Under the pieces are notes generated by a model. That model was given only the letters and a program-made list of their open reading frames with translations. It searched no databases and was not told where the DNA came from. The position numbers and the translations under genes were made by a program. Positions 33,790 to 45,169 of a stretch of DNA of 64,000 nt are shown here, piece after piece. Numbering within the stretch: the first letter of the stretch is position 1; each line of letters opens with the position of its first letter. The stretch comes from Endomychus coccineus (taxonomy: Eukaryota > Arthropoda > Insecta > Coleoptera > Endomychidae): NCBI GenBank assembly GCA_958510875.1, contig OY294068.1, positions 85,599,043 through 85,663,042 on the forward strand. Reading direction: 5' to 3'.

Positions 33790-34090
33790 CTAAAACAGAG
33801 AATTCCATAACATACATAATGTTGTTTTGTTTGTCAAGGAGTATAACGTCAGGCCTATAGCACCGGCTCTTGGTCTATGTCTATTCCATACGAGTGCCTT
33901 AGATGGTAATACACCACCCGAAGGGCCGCATTATGACGATGGTTGCACGCTTAGGCCGTTTTTGACGGACATGCTGACATGCCCTGCAGCTGACATCAGG
34001 AACCTGCACGCCCATCATATTGGTCGTGTTGAGGATACACAAATACAGCGCGCTATAATTCCCACTGTTGGAATGCACCTATAAGCAGCG
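33790..34090 (-). pseudogene. C-terminal domain relic of a non-LTR retrotransposon (copy C)
   Basis: This is the third copy of the relic at 10,125 and 24,905. The minus strand shows VVYYHLRHSYGID-type and YRPDVILLDKQN-type segments in different frames. The plus-strand open frame here is a shadow. It marks the upstream part of OBP block C. Confidence 0.5.
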
Positions 34091-34994
34091 GAATTGCTAG
34101 AATAGTTGGAATACAGTTAACGATGTTAAAAAAACCTGATGACATATAAAAAAACTAATTCCAAATGTTGTTCATATAGACAGCGAAGGAAGCAGACATT
34201 GAACAATGATAATGCCATGTCCACTCTACCTAATGTCATTTGGGATCGGGTGGAATGATTACATGCAAAATCCTTCCTTCAATGGTACAAAAGATTAAAT
34301 GAACAAAATTCGTCATATTTTGTTGTTTATCTTCAACAACCCACCAACGGTTACAAGAGTTCCAAAATCTGTAAATGCATGTGAGCTCTGGCTGACAAAG
34401 CTACACTATTGTTGAACATATTCATCAACGAGACGTGTGCTTCTTTCGGTATTGGACTGTCTTTGTTGATTGTTCTTATGCATAGGACTGCCGCTAATCT
34501 AACACTGGGAATTTTAATCACGCCACTCTTATAATTTATGAAAAAAAAAATTACGGAATCTGTATATTATTTTTTTTGAGTCATAATCTAGAATATTTGA
34601 TTGAAGTCTCTTCGACTCTCTTTCGTGCTGGTTCTTCATCAGTATTAGGGTTATTCATGGATTGAGGTTGGACTTGATAAGCTTCAGCGCAACGCAATGA
34701 AATTCATATACGAATATTCTCTGAAACATCATAACAATTTCTCCAACAGGAGCCGTCTGAAAATAAGCATATAATTAAATTTTGAATCATTTCACACATG
34801 AGGTGTCATCAGATTTGTTCAACCTGAAAATATGTGTCGATTTTAACTCTGATTACCAAAGTTATTCGTACCCAAGGAAAGATCAATTACGCATTCATTT
34901 TCTCTCTCGATACAACAAATTACTAAATCATCGCCGTTTCCGGAGTTGACAAATGTTATGCTTCAACAACTAATGCACTATTTTTCTGAACTGA

Positions 34995-35002
34995 TATATA
35001 AA
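34995..35002 (+). promoter_or_regulatory. TATA box of OBP copy C
   Basis: TATATAAA lies 88 bases upstream of the start codon. The spacing is 7 bases shorter than in A and B because of small deletions in the leader region. Confidence 0.65.
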
Positions 35003-35089
35003 TTCGGTGTGAATGGAACTTATCACATCCATCATATGAACAAGGGTGTTACGATAATAACATAATTCTGGATGTAATAATCGTCCATA

Positions 35090-37925
35090 ATGATTCTCGT
35101 ACTTTTAATGATATCTGCTGGTTATTGTGTGAAATTCAATCAGGTGAGTCAAAATGTGATTTCTGAGAGATTAGATATCTTACACGCCACTATGAATAAT
35201 ACTTTTCCAAATTGAATAGAAATAGCAGTACTGATGAATAGGTAAGTCAATAATTATTGCTGCTAATCCTGGATGATCCTATCAAAATTCCATTGATTTT
35301 CATGAAATACATCAATTTCAATTTGTTCGAATAACTATAGTTATGTAAGCTGATGCGATAAGAATTTTACAGATTGATTCATAGCTTTAATTGTTATCCC
35401 TCATATAGGTGATCGTGTTTATCAGTGGTGGAATTTCGTCTGATTAAATCAATCAGCGTTCTTCAGTAACAACCTGGATAAATCAACCATATACTCATAT
35501 GTACTGTGTCTTACTATTTGCAAACTGAACGGCTATTCCCATGTAAGGATTAATCTGCAGCAACTGGTAGCATTTCCATTGGAATGTGCTATCCCTCAAT
35601 AATTATGAAATGAGGAAACTGTATATGAGCAAACTAACACTAGAACAAATATACAGGGTTGTAGTTAGAGTAGCTGGTAAGACGCTGATTCGTTGGTCTT
35701 AACATCGAATTCCAGCATTATGTTATGAAGCAGGCATAGATGGATGCAGACACGGTATATGCTCAAAATTGGAAAGTTCAATCGTTTAACCCTCCACTAT
35801 AATGATATAAAATTATTGTAACTGTTTTCAAAATTGAATTCCTCAATATGATTGTGAATAAGAGATGAGTAATTTCACTCAATAGGTTTAGATCTGAATA
35901 GAATTCGAAAGTTCCACCAAAAATGGAGGTAGAAGCTATTTACTACAAATTATCAATTCGGCGATTCTGATTTTCAGCAAAATACCAGATAAGGCTGATG
36001 TATATGATAGGATGACGCGGAAGAGGCATATTAATAATTTGAGCTCTTCCCTCTATCTTCACTAAAGTTTCGTATGGGTGTAAAATTGAGTCAAGATCTC
36101 TTCAATGGCCACTACTGTTTTATAATTTCTAAATCCTCAAGTCAATTTTCTGAACGGTAAATAAAAGTTCACTGCTCAAAATGTTCATGTATGATGACAG
36201 AACTCATGTTTCATTCAATTAATTGAGAAAAATGACTCATCTCGTTAATAAGAGAATTGAAATAAGTAAGCGAATATGAGCTCAACTATTTGATTGAATG
36301 GTAATTGCTATATTCGCTAAATACAATTACTCTTGTGTCAAACATTATGGCAGGTTTTATTGTGAGCAAACTTATTCAAATTACACAGATTGAGGAGTTC
36401 CATCATGTATCTATGTACAATAAGAAGTTGATTACATCATTTCAATGCCTTTCCATCGCAGTAAAATCCATCACACTTTATAACTGGTATATGCTTCAGA
36501 ATTTTGACAGGTCAAATTATTTCTACTTCACGTAAGTGAAAGGGTGAATAATGTAGGTTTGACTTTTAAATTCAATTAGGGAATATTTCACTACTTCGGA
36601 TTTTTTCCGTTTCTTAATTTACGTGTTTGTATTGAAGCTATTAATTTTGGGAAGTGGCAAAATGAGAATGAATATTTTATTTAATTTGCTCATATCGGAA
36701 TGGTGTTTCTGAACAATAGTTGTGTTGGTCAGGAAGATGGCTGCAATATATGTGGCGCTTTCTCCGAGAACAATGTTGGTTCCATGTACCTGTATTTCCC
36801 AAAAAAAATAGCTAGTTGCAACGATATCATTTTGGTCATTAATATTTTATCCAAATTAATAGTTTTAATCAGTTGAACTGTACTAGACTGGCCAGGCATA
36901 GAGAGAATATTAAGTTAAAAATTGCTTTACCTAATGATCCATAATAATTATCTCTAATTATATCAAGAAATATGGATTAAACTTTCTCTGGCGTGAAAAT
37001 TACATGACATACGATTATTGAGATGAGTAAACATAGAAACTTAACCATATGTGACATTGGAACCCACACCCTGAACGTCTGACCAACTTTGGACTCAACA
37101 TTTTTCGACGGTTGGGAAGTTCATTCGCTTCATTATCAGAAAAAAGAATTCAGAAAATGTTGGCACCTCACATACACTAGTTAGCTATTTTATCATTCCC
37201 AACATAAATTTACTAACTGGTCATATGATACTTCAACATCTTACCGATGCAGAAAACTTCTCTGCAGTTTTTATTGGATTTCAACGGAAAAGTCATCTGC
37301 ATACATATTCCAACAATAATACGTCTTCCATTGTCTTCTAAATTACATGAAAGCACTATTGAAGAACACAATTCCAGATGAAGAAAGAGATACAGGTTGA
37401 GAAACGTCAGAAGTATATAGTTATATTTGAAGGTACCAAAATACCATAAAAATTAGACTGACGTTTCGAAAGTTCATTGCGTTCTTGCTCAAAATTGCTT
37501 ATTGACGTTAAATGATAGTTCATATTTGTTATAAATTCCCATCAACTTTGTAGGTGAAAATTGATGAATTAATGGACATCAGGAGAGATAAGATGAGAGA
37601 ATGTTTGGTGGAGGCTAGTGTCAGTGAAGATAAAATTAAAGAATTCTTACGGGTACCGATCTTTGTCTTGGAAGCTCCACTAGATGAATATAGAAAATGT
37701 TTCGGAATAAAATTAGGTTATGTTAACGAAGATGGTGACATTCAGCGACAGAAAATAACGCAAGATTTAGCTGTCATGATTGGAGACGAAAACACACTAC
37801 AAAAAGTTCTTAGTGAGTGTCTCATTCAGAAGGAAACTCATGAAGACACATTATTTTCGATGTTTCAGTGTGTGTTTCCGAATTCAACCAAGGCAACAAA
37901 TAGGAACGTTACTGATGTACAGTGA
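35090..37925 (+). CDS. Minus-C odorant-binding protein, copy C (two exons, intact, diverged)
   Basis: Exon 1 (35,090-35,143) encodes MILVLLMISAGYCVKFNQ with a GTGAGT donor. Exon 2 (37,554-37,925) follows a TTTGTAG acceptor in phase 0. The precursor is 141 residues, with cysteines at about 35, 67, 107 and 124, the same Minus-C spacing as copy B. The region between the first and second cysteine differs strongly from A and B (VPIFVLEAPLDEYRK here). The normal stop is lost through changes at 37,890-37,905, so translation runs about eight codons into the former 3' UTR. The AATAAA found in A and B is AATAAT here. The signal peptide, splice sites and core are intact, so I expect a functional secreted protein, possibly with altered ligand choice. 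Confidence 0.85.
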
Positions 37926-38539
37926 ATTTGCTAATAATATGTGGAAAGTAATTATCAATTGATTCCATTTTCCATTCACCTGCTCCCGTCTTACGAAAAA
38001 TAAGCTGGTAAATGAAATCAATGTTCTACTCATTTTCTTCCTCCTGTGTATTAGTGAATTTGTACAAAAATGATTCTGGAAGTGACAGTTTAGATTTTTA
38101 ATTGGCAGATTCAGTGCTGTATATTAAAGTAACTAGTTTCTCACAGAGAATAAAGTTAATCCTATATTTTTGATCAGCAATCATTTCTGATTTTCCACAG
38201 GATGAGCTGGACCGATAAATCTTTATCGATCCGAGCTCGAAAAGTAGCGTGGAATACCTATAACGGAGTGAGAACGTACTCATTGTAATTTTCGAGAAAA
38301 CAATAGTAATTCAATTCAATTCAATTGGTAAAGACAGTGCACTGACAAAAAATAGTAACCATTATATTAAAGTTGTATAATATTTATTGAATTGTTATAT
38401 ACTATTGGCGCCTAATGAAGTGTTTTTTATGAGTTTAGTTTAGTTTAGTGTTATTATTATTAAAGATTCTTGACCCAGTATGAATTTATATAGAAATTCT
38501 CGGTAAATAGGTCACATTAACACTGTGTTTTAAATTTTC

Positions 38540-38581
38540 GTCTTTACGTACGTTTCGGTCTCACGACCATCATCAGAAAAC
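38540..38581 (-). ncRNA. Hammerhead-ribozyme-like motif, copy 2 (canonical cleavage triplet)
   Basis: On the minus strand: GTTTT (38,581-38,577), core CTGATGA (38,576-38,570), helix II GGTC-GTGA-GACC, then GAAAC. A minimal helix III (AC-GTAC-GT) and AAGAC follow. GTTTT pairs with AAGAC (one U-G pair) to form helix I. The triplet is GTA, which fits the NUH rule, so cleavage would fall between 38,545 and 38,544. As in copy 1 there is an extra U before helix II. Known relatives with tiny helix III occur in Penelope-like elements and retrozymes. Finding it downstream of a LINE reading frame is unusual. Confidence 0.6.
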
Positions 38582-38817
38582 TTATTATGTTTAAGACTTG
38601 ATTACTTAATCCATTTGGAATAATTAACAGACAATACGTGATACCGACACTGTTTCGGATTTGAATTGACAACCTGAATGAGTCGGTAGGTAAGTATATA
38701 CAAATAGTTTTTGAGCTAGGTAGGTATCTAATTTACTTAAGAACATAATTCATATAATTAGCAATTCAATTTAAATTCAATAATCAGTATAAAATATGGA
38801 AATATATGAACTAGTTA

Positions 38818-39657
38818 TTAGTTAATTAGTCTATGGAGTGCATTTCTATTTGTATTCATTAAAAATTTTGCACATAATTTTTTGAACAGTTCTAATTTTT
38901 TTATATCTTTAATTTCAGTAGGCAAAAAATTGTATACACGAGGTGCTAGGAATACAGAAGATCCTTGACCAATTGTTTTATGCATTGTCTCAAGGACTGA
39001 TAAATTTGCATGTCTAGTGTTATAATAGGTGTGTGTTGTGTTTACTTTTATATCAATGTGCTGGTAGGTGGCAAGAATCAAAATATATAGCTGACGAACG
39101 TCCAAGACTTGCGCTTCCCTATGAAGAAGATCAGATTCATAGGTTCGTTTTTTATCCAATATTGTTTTTAGAATTCTCTTTTGAATATTTTCCACTCCTC
39201 TAATGTGGCTGTCATAGGCACCTCCCCATCCGATGATTGCATATCTAAGATGAGATTCTACCAAGGCCTTGTATAAAATTATCAAATCCTTAGGTTTCAA
39301 AATATTTCTTGAGCCACTAAAAAGATATATGAGGCTCCGCAATTTTTTTGTTGAAATTGTTAAATGTTTGTCCCATCTAAGATGGCTATCAATCTCAACG
39401 CCCAGGTATTTAGTGGCGTCGGTGCGTGATATAGCAAAATGTCGTGATTGATAGTTGATGTTTAATCTATCATAGCTAGGTAAATTACGCCTATCAGAAG
39501 AGAATGGTACAAATACGGTTTTTTCAAAATTTAAGCTTAACAGTTTAAAATCAAGCCAATGTTTTATCAACAAAAAATTCATTTCCACTTTCTTTTTCAG
39601 AACCGTCCAGTCTGTGGCTTCAAAAAATATTACTGTGTCGTCAGCAAAACTAATCAT
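38818..39657 (-). CDS. LINE reverse transcriptase C-terminal frame
   Basis: This 279-codon frame starts at MISFADDTVIFFEATDW, which contains the catalytic FADD motif. It continues with ATKYLGVEIDSHLRWDKHL, then a thumb/connector region with ALVESHLRYAIIGWG, and a C-terminal YNTRHANLSV block. This is the palm-to-C-terminus part of a Jockey/CR1-superfamily RT. Upstream, at 39,830-39,660, the preceding motif GVPQGTILGPLLFII is visible but separated by a small frame change. The endonuclease and N-terminal RT are absent. It is a relic despite the long clean frame, which suggests fairly recent insertion. Confidence 0.85.
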   Translation of the reverse strand: MISFADDTVIFFEATDWTVLKKKVEMNFLLIKHWLDFKLLSLNFEKTVFVPFSSDRRNLPSYDRLNINYQSRHFAISRTDATKYLGVEIDSHLRWDKHLTISTKKLRSLIYLFSGSRNILKPKDLIILYKALVESHLRYAIIGWGGAYDSHIRGVENIQKRILKTILDKKRTYESDLLHREAQVLDVRQLYILILATYQHIDIKVNTTHTYYNTRHANLSVLETMHKTIGQGSSVFLAPRVYNFLPTEIKDIKKLELFKKLCAKFLMNTNRNALHRLIN

Positions 39658-39900
39658 AATTCCTTCAATTCCGATTTCAAAAATAGTATTTAGTAAATTA
39701 TGAAAAGCAGTGGACCCAATATTGTTCCTTGGGGAACACCAATGCTTTTAAAAGAACTTTTGACATCACCAATTTGAACACGGTTTGTGAGATAGCTAGT
39801 AATTAGTTTCAACGGTACATTTCTAACACCTATGTCATACAACAAGTTTTTCTGAAAATTCAATAAGCCGTGTAGCTTCTATTAAAATTTCTTCTCATAC

Positions 39901-40259
39901 CATTTATTTTTATTTCATTTTTCACAGTTATATAACCATTACATAAATAGTTCAATACCTCAAATGCCGATTGTCTTATTTCGAATATCAAGGTAAGTAG
40001 TCACTATTATGGAACGTTACTTAACAGATATTCTGCTCTATTGTATACCAATAACACAGTTTTCGAAGACAAGTTTCCAATTGTATTATCTTCTCCAGAA
40101 TTTATGTTTTAGATCTTTACATCAATACAATTACCTAATTGGGCCAAGTATCAGTTGTATCATGTCAAGTTGAAAGAAATCTTGCGGTTATCGAACAGTT
40201 TCCAAGCCATATGTGACCACTTGTTTATCTCCTATATACCTTGAAACCACGGTTATATA
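39901..40259. other. No feature recognised between two LINEs
   Basis: AT-rich sequence without coding or repeat signal that I can name. It may contain the 5' breakpoint of one LINE or host DNA between them. Confidence 0.3.
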
Positions 40260-41330
40260 ATAGTAAGCAACTAGTTACATAGATAATCCATATCGTATGC
40301 AATATGTATCATACAACAATGAAAAGTCGACAAATAAAATAATTACTTTTGGTGTTCCACAAGGATCTGTCTTGGGGCCAACCTTATTTTTAATATACAT
40401 TAATGACATTAGCAATTCTCTGTTGAATAAGAACAACATTATTTCATTTGCCGACGACACAACAGCACATGATAGTGCTGACAGCTTGGAGCAATTGAGT
40501 CAACAGGCCTTGGAAACACGAACCAGTATTTGTAATTGGTTCCTTACTAATAACCTTAGCATTAATGATAGCAAAACACAAACTTTACATTTTTCAATTA
40601 GACCAGTTAATTTAAATATTCAAACCAACATAGTTAAATTCCTCGGCGTTTATCTCGATTCAAGATTGAGATGGGAGCATCATATTGCACAACTATCAAA
40701 AAAACTCAACAAAGTCATTTTCGTTATACGAAATCTAAAAAATACAATATCAGAGAATGTATTGATCAATGCATACTATGGTTATTTCCATTCACATATG
40801 ACATATACTCCAACTATCATGAATATAACACCAGGGGAAAAGACAATCTTGTTGTCAACTTCAACAGAATCAATAAAGCTAGAGATGGACAAGGCCACTA
40901 TGGCATAAAATTATACAATGTTCTACCAGAATCTTTCAAAAATTTAAATATCAGAAATTTTGAACACAAAATGAAAACTTTTTTACAGAATGGAGCATTC
41001 TATAGTATAAATGAGTATCTAGGTTTTAATTTTGAAGACATTGAGAGTAGTCCTATGTAATATACTATTATTTGTTTTATTATGATCTATCGAAAATTTT
41101 ATCATATAATTAGTTGTATTTATTGTAATTTATTATCATTTATGAAAATCTCAATGTAAATTTTATTATTATTTATTATAAAAATTATTCAATTTAACAA
41201 GTGATTCTCTAACTATGATACATCTGATTTATTAATGTCAAATACTATAAATTTTAAATACCATCCTTAATAAATTGTTTTGCATTGACTTGTGTAATAC
41301 TATGTACTGTAATTTAGCACCAATAAACTT
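40260..41330 (+). mobile_element. 5'-truncated LINE with internal deletion
   Basis: The reverse transcriptase starts at the motif before the catalytic loop (FGVPQGSVLGPTLFLIYIND, then IISFADDTTAHDSAD) in a 203-codon frame (40,297-40,908). That frame continues with NIVKFLGVYLDSRLRWEHHI. After HSHMTY at about 40,805 a deletion joins directly to the C-terminal block YHEYNTRGKDNLVV in another frame (40,671-41,060), ending GAFYSINEYLGFNFED. The 3' end near 41,330 reads AGCACCAATAAACTTAGC, resembling the 3' end of the LINE at 18,900-20,280. It cannot move on its own. Confidence 0.8.
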
Positions 41331-41339
41331 AGCAATTTC

Positions 41340-42690
41340 TTGAAAATACCTAGATCATAAATTTAATATCGAAAAGAATGACTTAATATAAAAAAATTTT
41401 ATTAGTAAATGAAATGTATATTTGGAGGGAAATGTTTAGTTTTAAGATAGGTTCATCATCCATCAATAAATTGTGCTTGGTCACTTGAAACTGATTATCA
41501 GATGCAGTCAGGATATCAATTGGAGAATTAAAAACTGTTTCTGGATAGAAACTAAAATTTTCGATAAAAACAATATATTTATATTATAGACAACCTCACA
41601 TTAAAATTTGTATTCTGCATCAGAAATAAAAATATACGTTAAACTCACATATAACAATACAAATAATTCCAACAATAAGTGTATTCAACAGGAACATTTC
41701 AGCTGTAAAATATACCCTTACATCATAATATGTAGCTTCAATTCAACGTAATCCTTCAAAATCACAACAAGTAGACAGAAATTAATATTTAGTAATAGAA
41801 TAGACATTACCATCATATATTTTGAAATATACCAACATTAACCTTGACCCTATGACTAAGACTATTATAAGGACAGTGTACAAATTGGGATGAGATGAAC
41901 ATGTTAAATAGTCCCACACAACTAGTTATACATCAACGAAATAGGGTGAATATCCAAAAATTTCCAGTTCTTCTCCTGTTAAATCAAATGCGTCGAATGA
42001 CTCCATTTTTGCATCAATGCCTTTTCGTGTAGCAACTCGCCTTCGGCTTTATAGAAGATCATTGAGTATTGTTTTGATCAAGCCGCCGCGCTGTTACTAC
42101 CAGTAGGTACTACCACTACCAACTTCCACTAGCAAATCACAAGAATCGAACAATCACAGCCATACTTTTTATTTCATTCATATCTCCTTCTATCACTTTG
42201 AAAAGTCATGCCTATTTAACTTTCTCATCTAAATATCATTTATCTAGGCAGTCACATGCAGGAGACCGGAACGTGGAGATGAACGCAATTTCATTGGTTT
42301 CATGGTTATAGTGCATACATTAAATTATCATCACAGATCAAATAAGTTTAAACAAACCGTGATCCTACAGTAAAACCACTGTTTTTCTCATATTATCGAA
42401 TAGAGTTATAAAAATTAATTCAATGATCAGTTAACGGCAAAATCACTTGGGGTAACCATCATGTAAATTTTGTAATAACACAACATTCTCGGTATACATA
42501 TCGTGTAACTAGATCAATTAACCAAATATATAGGGGTTAGAAAATGAGGTGAAGTCTTATATATGCATATTCCATAGAGTAGAAAACGTTGTTTATTTAT
42601 GGCAATGTGAAGATAATTCAAGTTTAAAAAGGAATATCTTCATGAGTATGCAATATTGTATAATCGTAAGTAACCTCGTGCCAAGATAAA
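41340..42690. other. No gene recognised
   Basis: AT-rich DNA between the LINE and flanking block E. A short GC-richer patch at 42,060-42,130 includes a minus-strand 26-codon frame (MESFDAFDLTGEELEIFGYS start, 42,006 down to about 41,925). I cannot connect it to any family. Confidence 0.3.
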
Positions 42691-43570
42691 AGTTGTATAA
42701 AGTCATTTCTCTCAATGTACGTTTGATGAGCAGTAGTGCTCACGCGAAATGTCCTCTCACATTAAAAGATAATATTTTCATATATAAACATATTATATCT
42801 GTTTCAGAATATATTGTTGCTAGCGTGTTCGTTTCCTGACCCGAAAAAAATGACCATGTCAAGAACGACTCTCTCTCTCTCTCCTTAATTTTCATCTGCA
42901 ACACTGTTTTGTTGCCATTCAACGTGTATACATGTTTTATAAACTTATTGGAGAACGAGATTGCTGGATGTGATTTTGAAAACTTGTCTTTAATGTATGG
43001 TTTCATACTGATGCAACTGATATAACGTTATTTTGTTACTTTCCAATCCTTCTGGTTTACATAATACTATACATGAACCCACTAGAAATGATGAATGCAT
43101 CGATAACGCTTTTACAAATAACACTATCAGAAGAAACAATCGTCAGTGAATACTGTTCAAATACTGAAGACCTTTCAGCTACCAAGTAGACATCATCAGA
43201 ATAAACTGAATTAGAAATCAGAATGTGTCTGTTTGAATTTGTGGTTATCATGTTTCAAGAGTAATAAACTTTATTGAGAAACGGTGTGACTAATTTTTAA
43301 AATCTATTGCTGTCAATGCTGATTTTTCAACATCATGCATCTTCATATTGGCAACAAATATTGTTTCGATCGACTTTTTTTTTCTATCAATAGAAAAACA
43401 ATGGTGAAAAATCTGCATTATCAGAACATACTTCAAATATCGGTCATACCTTCTTCAAACACAGTAACAATGAATAACTGAGGAATTCAGAAGGGATGAA
43501 AATGTAAACAAAAAATCAATTCAATGAGTTCAGATTTGTCTCCAGTAGATAACCAAGGCAAACTATGTAC

Positions 43571-45169
43571 GTGTGTGTGTGTGTGTGTGTGTTTTTTTTA
43601 TGAGGGTAGGGGAAATCTTCAAAAGACGCTGAGGAGCTCGTACCCCTCAGTGTGTGGGATTCTTAAACACTAAAACAACCTCACGTCACTGTTAATTCCT
43701 CCGTGAACCACCGTTAGGCATTACTTCACGGAGAGATAAATTGCTGCATGCCTGTTACCTATTCCTTCAACTCACGGGCTGTTCCTTCCTAATTGTCTCT
43801 TCTTGTCGAAATACCTCAATGAAATGTCTAGCGAAGCCGACCATTGCCCTCCAGACTTGTGCAGAGACAAACATTTCGTCGACAATGTTTTACGGTGTCA
43901 TGCGCAGTCGTATAATTTCTTGAAGCTGGTCTCTCTCTTGCATAAAGCAAGGAGAACGTAAGAAAACATGTTCAGCGTCTCTACTGTCAGGCGACACATG
44001 GGACATTGATCATCTTGAATCGATACTGGTAGGATCTGAAACACTCATGACCCGTCAGCAACTGAGTAAGATAATGATCTACTCCTCCATGTTCCCTAGA
44101 AATCCATTTGAATATGTTGGGGATGAGACGATGGGTCCATCTACCTTTTGTTGACGTTTCCCATCGACTTCGCCATCTTCTGGTGGTTTCCTCCTTTCCC
44201 TCTTCAGTTATTCGGGGATTGGTTGTATCCCTCTGCCACTTCCGCCAGTATATCCTAGATTGCTCCTTGGTCAGGAGATCTATGGGCGGCATATCGGCCA
44301 CCACATACGCTGTTTCGTGCGACACATTGCGAAATGCAGAGGCCACCCTTATAGCACATCTACGATAGACAGACTCTATCTGACGTCTGTATGGTCCAAT
44401 CTCCATAGCCTTACACCAAATGGGAGCTGCGTGGAGCAACATGAAGCTGACAACTGTTGACAAAAGTCTCCGTCTGCCCGGCCTGTGTCCTCCAATGTTG
44501 GACATAATATGTGTTAGAGCATTCATTGTCCGTTCCGCTTCATCTGCAATCAATTTCAGATGTTCCTGGAAGCGCAATCTACTGTATCTGAACTCATAGA
44601 TATTTCAATGATCGCTGCGATGTAATATCGCAATTCCCAATGGTCAGTGTGACAGTTTCTACTACTTTTCTACTTGTCAGTAGCACTATATCCGTCTTGT
44701 GATCCGGCAGTGTCAGTCCTATCAATAAAAGCCACCTACGAACAGTGTTAACAGCCTGGCACGCAAGTTTTTTGATCTCTTCCACAAACTTTCCAACAAT
44801 AGTAATTGCCACGTCATCTGCAAAAGCTGTCAGATGCCTGATACCCCTTGGCATCGGGAGCTCGAGTATTGAGTCATACCATATGTTCTAGAGTAACGTG
44901 CCCAGAACAGAGCCCTGTGAAACACCCCCTGTGACCTTATTAGTCCTCTGTCTAGCATCAGTACCGTATATTAGTACTCTATGAGTAAATTAGTGTCTTC
45001 TGATTCTTACAATGTACTCTGGTAGCTGCATTGAATATAGAGCGCTCAAGATGTGGCTTCATGCCGCAGAGTTGAATGCATTTCTGACATCCAGAGTCAC
45101 TACTGTGCAATTTTTTTAACTCCACGTTTCCACCGTCCCCCCGTTGTTGCCTCTCGGGAAATCTGGACA
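43571..45169 (-). mobile_element. R1-clade-like LINE, 5'-truncated, with CA-repeat tail
   Basis: Minus-strand fragments give LDVRNAFNSA (about 45,095), GVSQGSVLGT (44,925, followed by a stop in place of Trp), LTAFADDVAITIVGKF (44,830) and ITSQRSLKYL (44,600). A 196-codon C-terminal frame (44,577-43,987) ends HGGVDHYLTQLLTGHECFRS, the typical R1/LOA-type tail with a zinc-knuckle-like end. The 3' UTR ends with poly(A) and a (CA)n run, seen on the plus strand as (GT)11 at 43,571-43,592. A stem CTGAGG...CCTCAG sits at 43,629-43,650 near the 3' end. Stops and frameshifts make it inactive. Confidence 0.8.
43987..44577 (-). pseudogene. C-terminal region of R1-like LINE ORF2
   Basis: The 196-codon frame contains AERTMNALTHIMSNIGGHRP, then LLHAAPIWCKAM, ASAFRNVSHETAYVVADMPP and WISREHGGVDHYLTQLLTGH. 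These are the thumb and C-terminal blocks of R1-clade ORF2, including PPIDLL. The frame is separated by one frame change from the catalytic part at 44,594-44,854. Family knowledge: R1-clade elements copy their RNA at a nicked target. Here only the last third survives. Confidence 0.8.

Larger units (their letters stand above)
31945..38330 (+). repeat. Segmental duplication, OBP block copy C
   Basis: The block starts with a segment (TTCCAAAGTTAATGCAGCCT) also present at 58,142 and 61,965. It continues through the gypsy relic, LINE relic, OBP gene and 3' segment as in B. The 35,220-36,300 region, deleted in B, is shared with A (11,900-13,000), so B has lost about 1.1 kb of the intron. The block leads, past LINE insertions, into flanking block E. 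Confidence 0.8.
38447..39900 (-). mobile_element. 5'-truncated LINE with hammerhead motif in its 3' region
   Basis: Minus-strand element: reverse-transcriptase fragments from about 39,900, an open 279-codon frame to 38,818, then a 3' region of about 370 bases ending GGGTCAAGAATCTTTAATAA with a short TAA-type tail near 38,447. The 11,123-11,318 insertion has the same 3' end, which confirms the terminus. It lies between OBP block C and flanking block E. In the corresponding A-to-D junction there is no insertion, so it arrived after the duplication. Confidence 0.75.
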
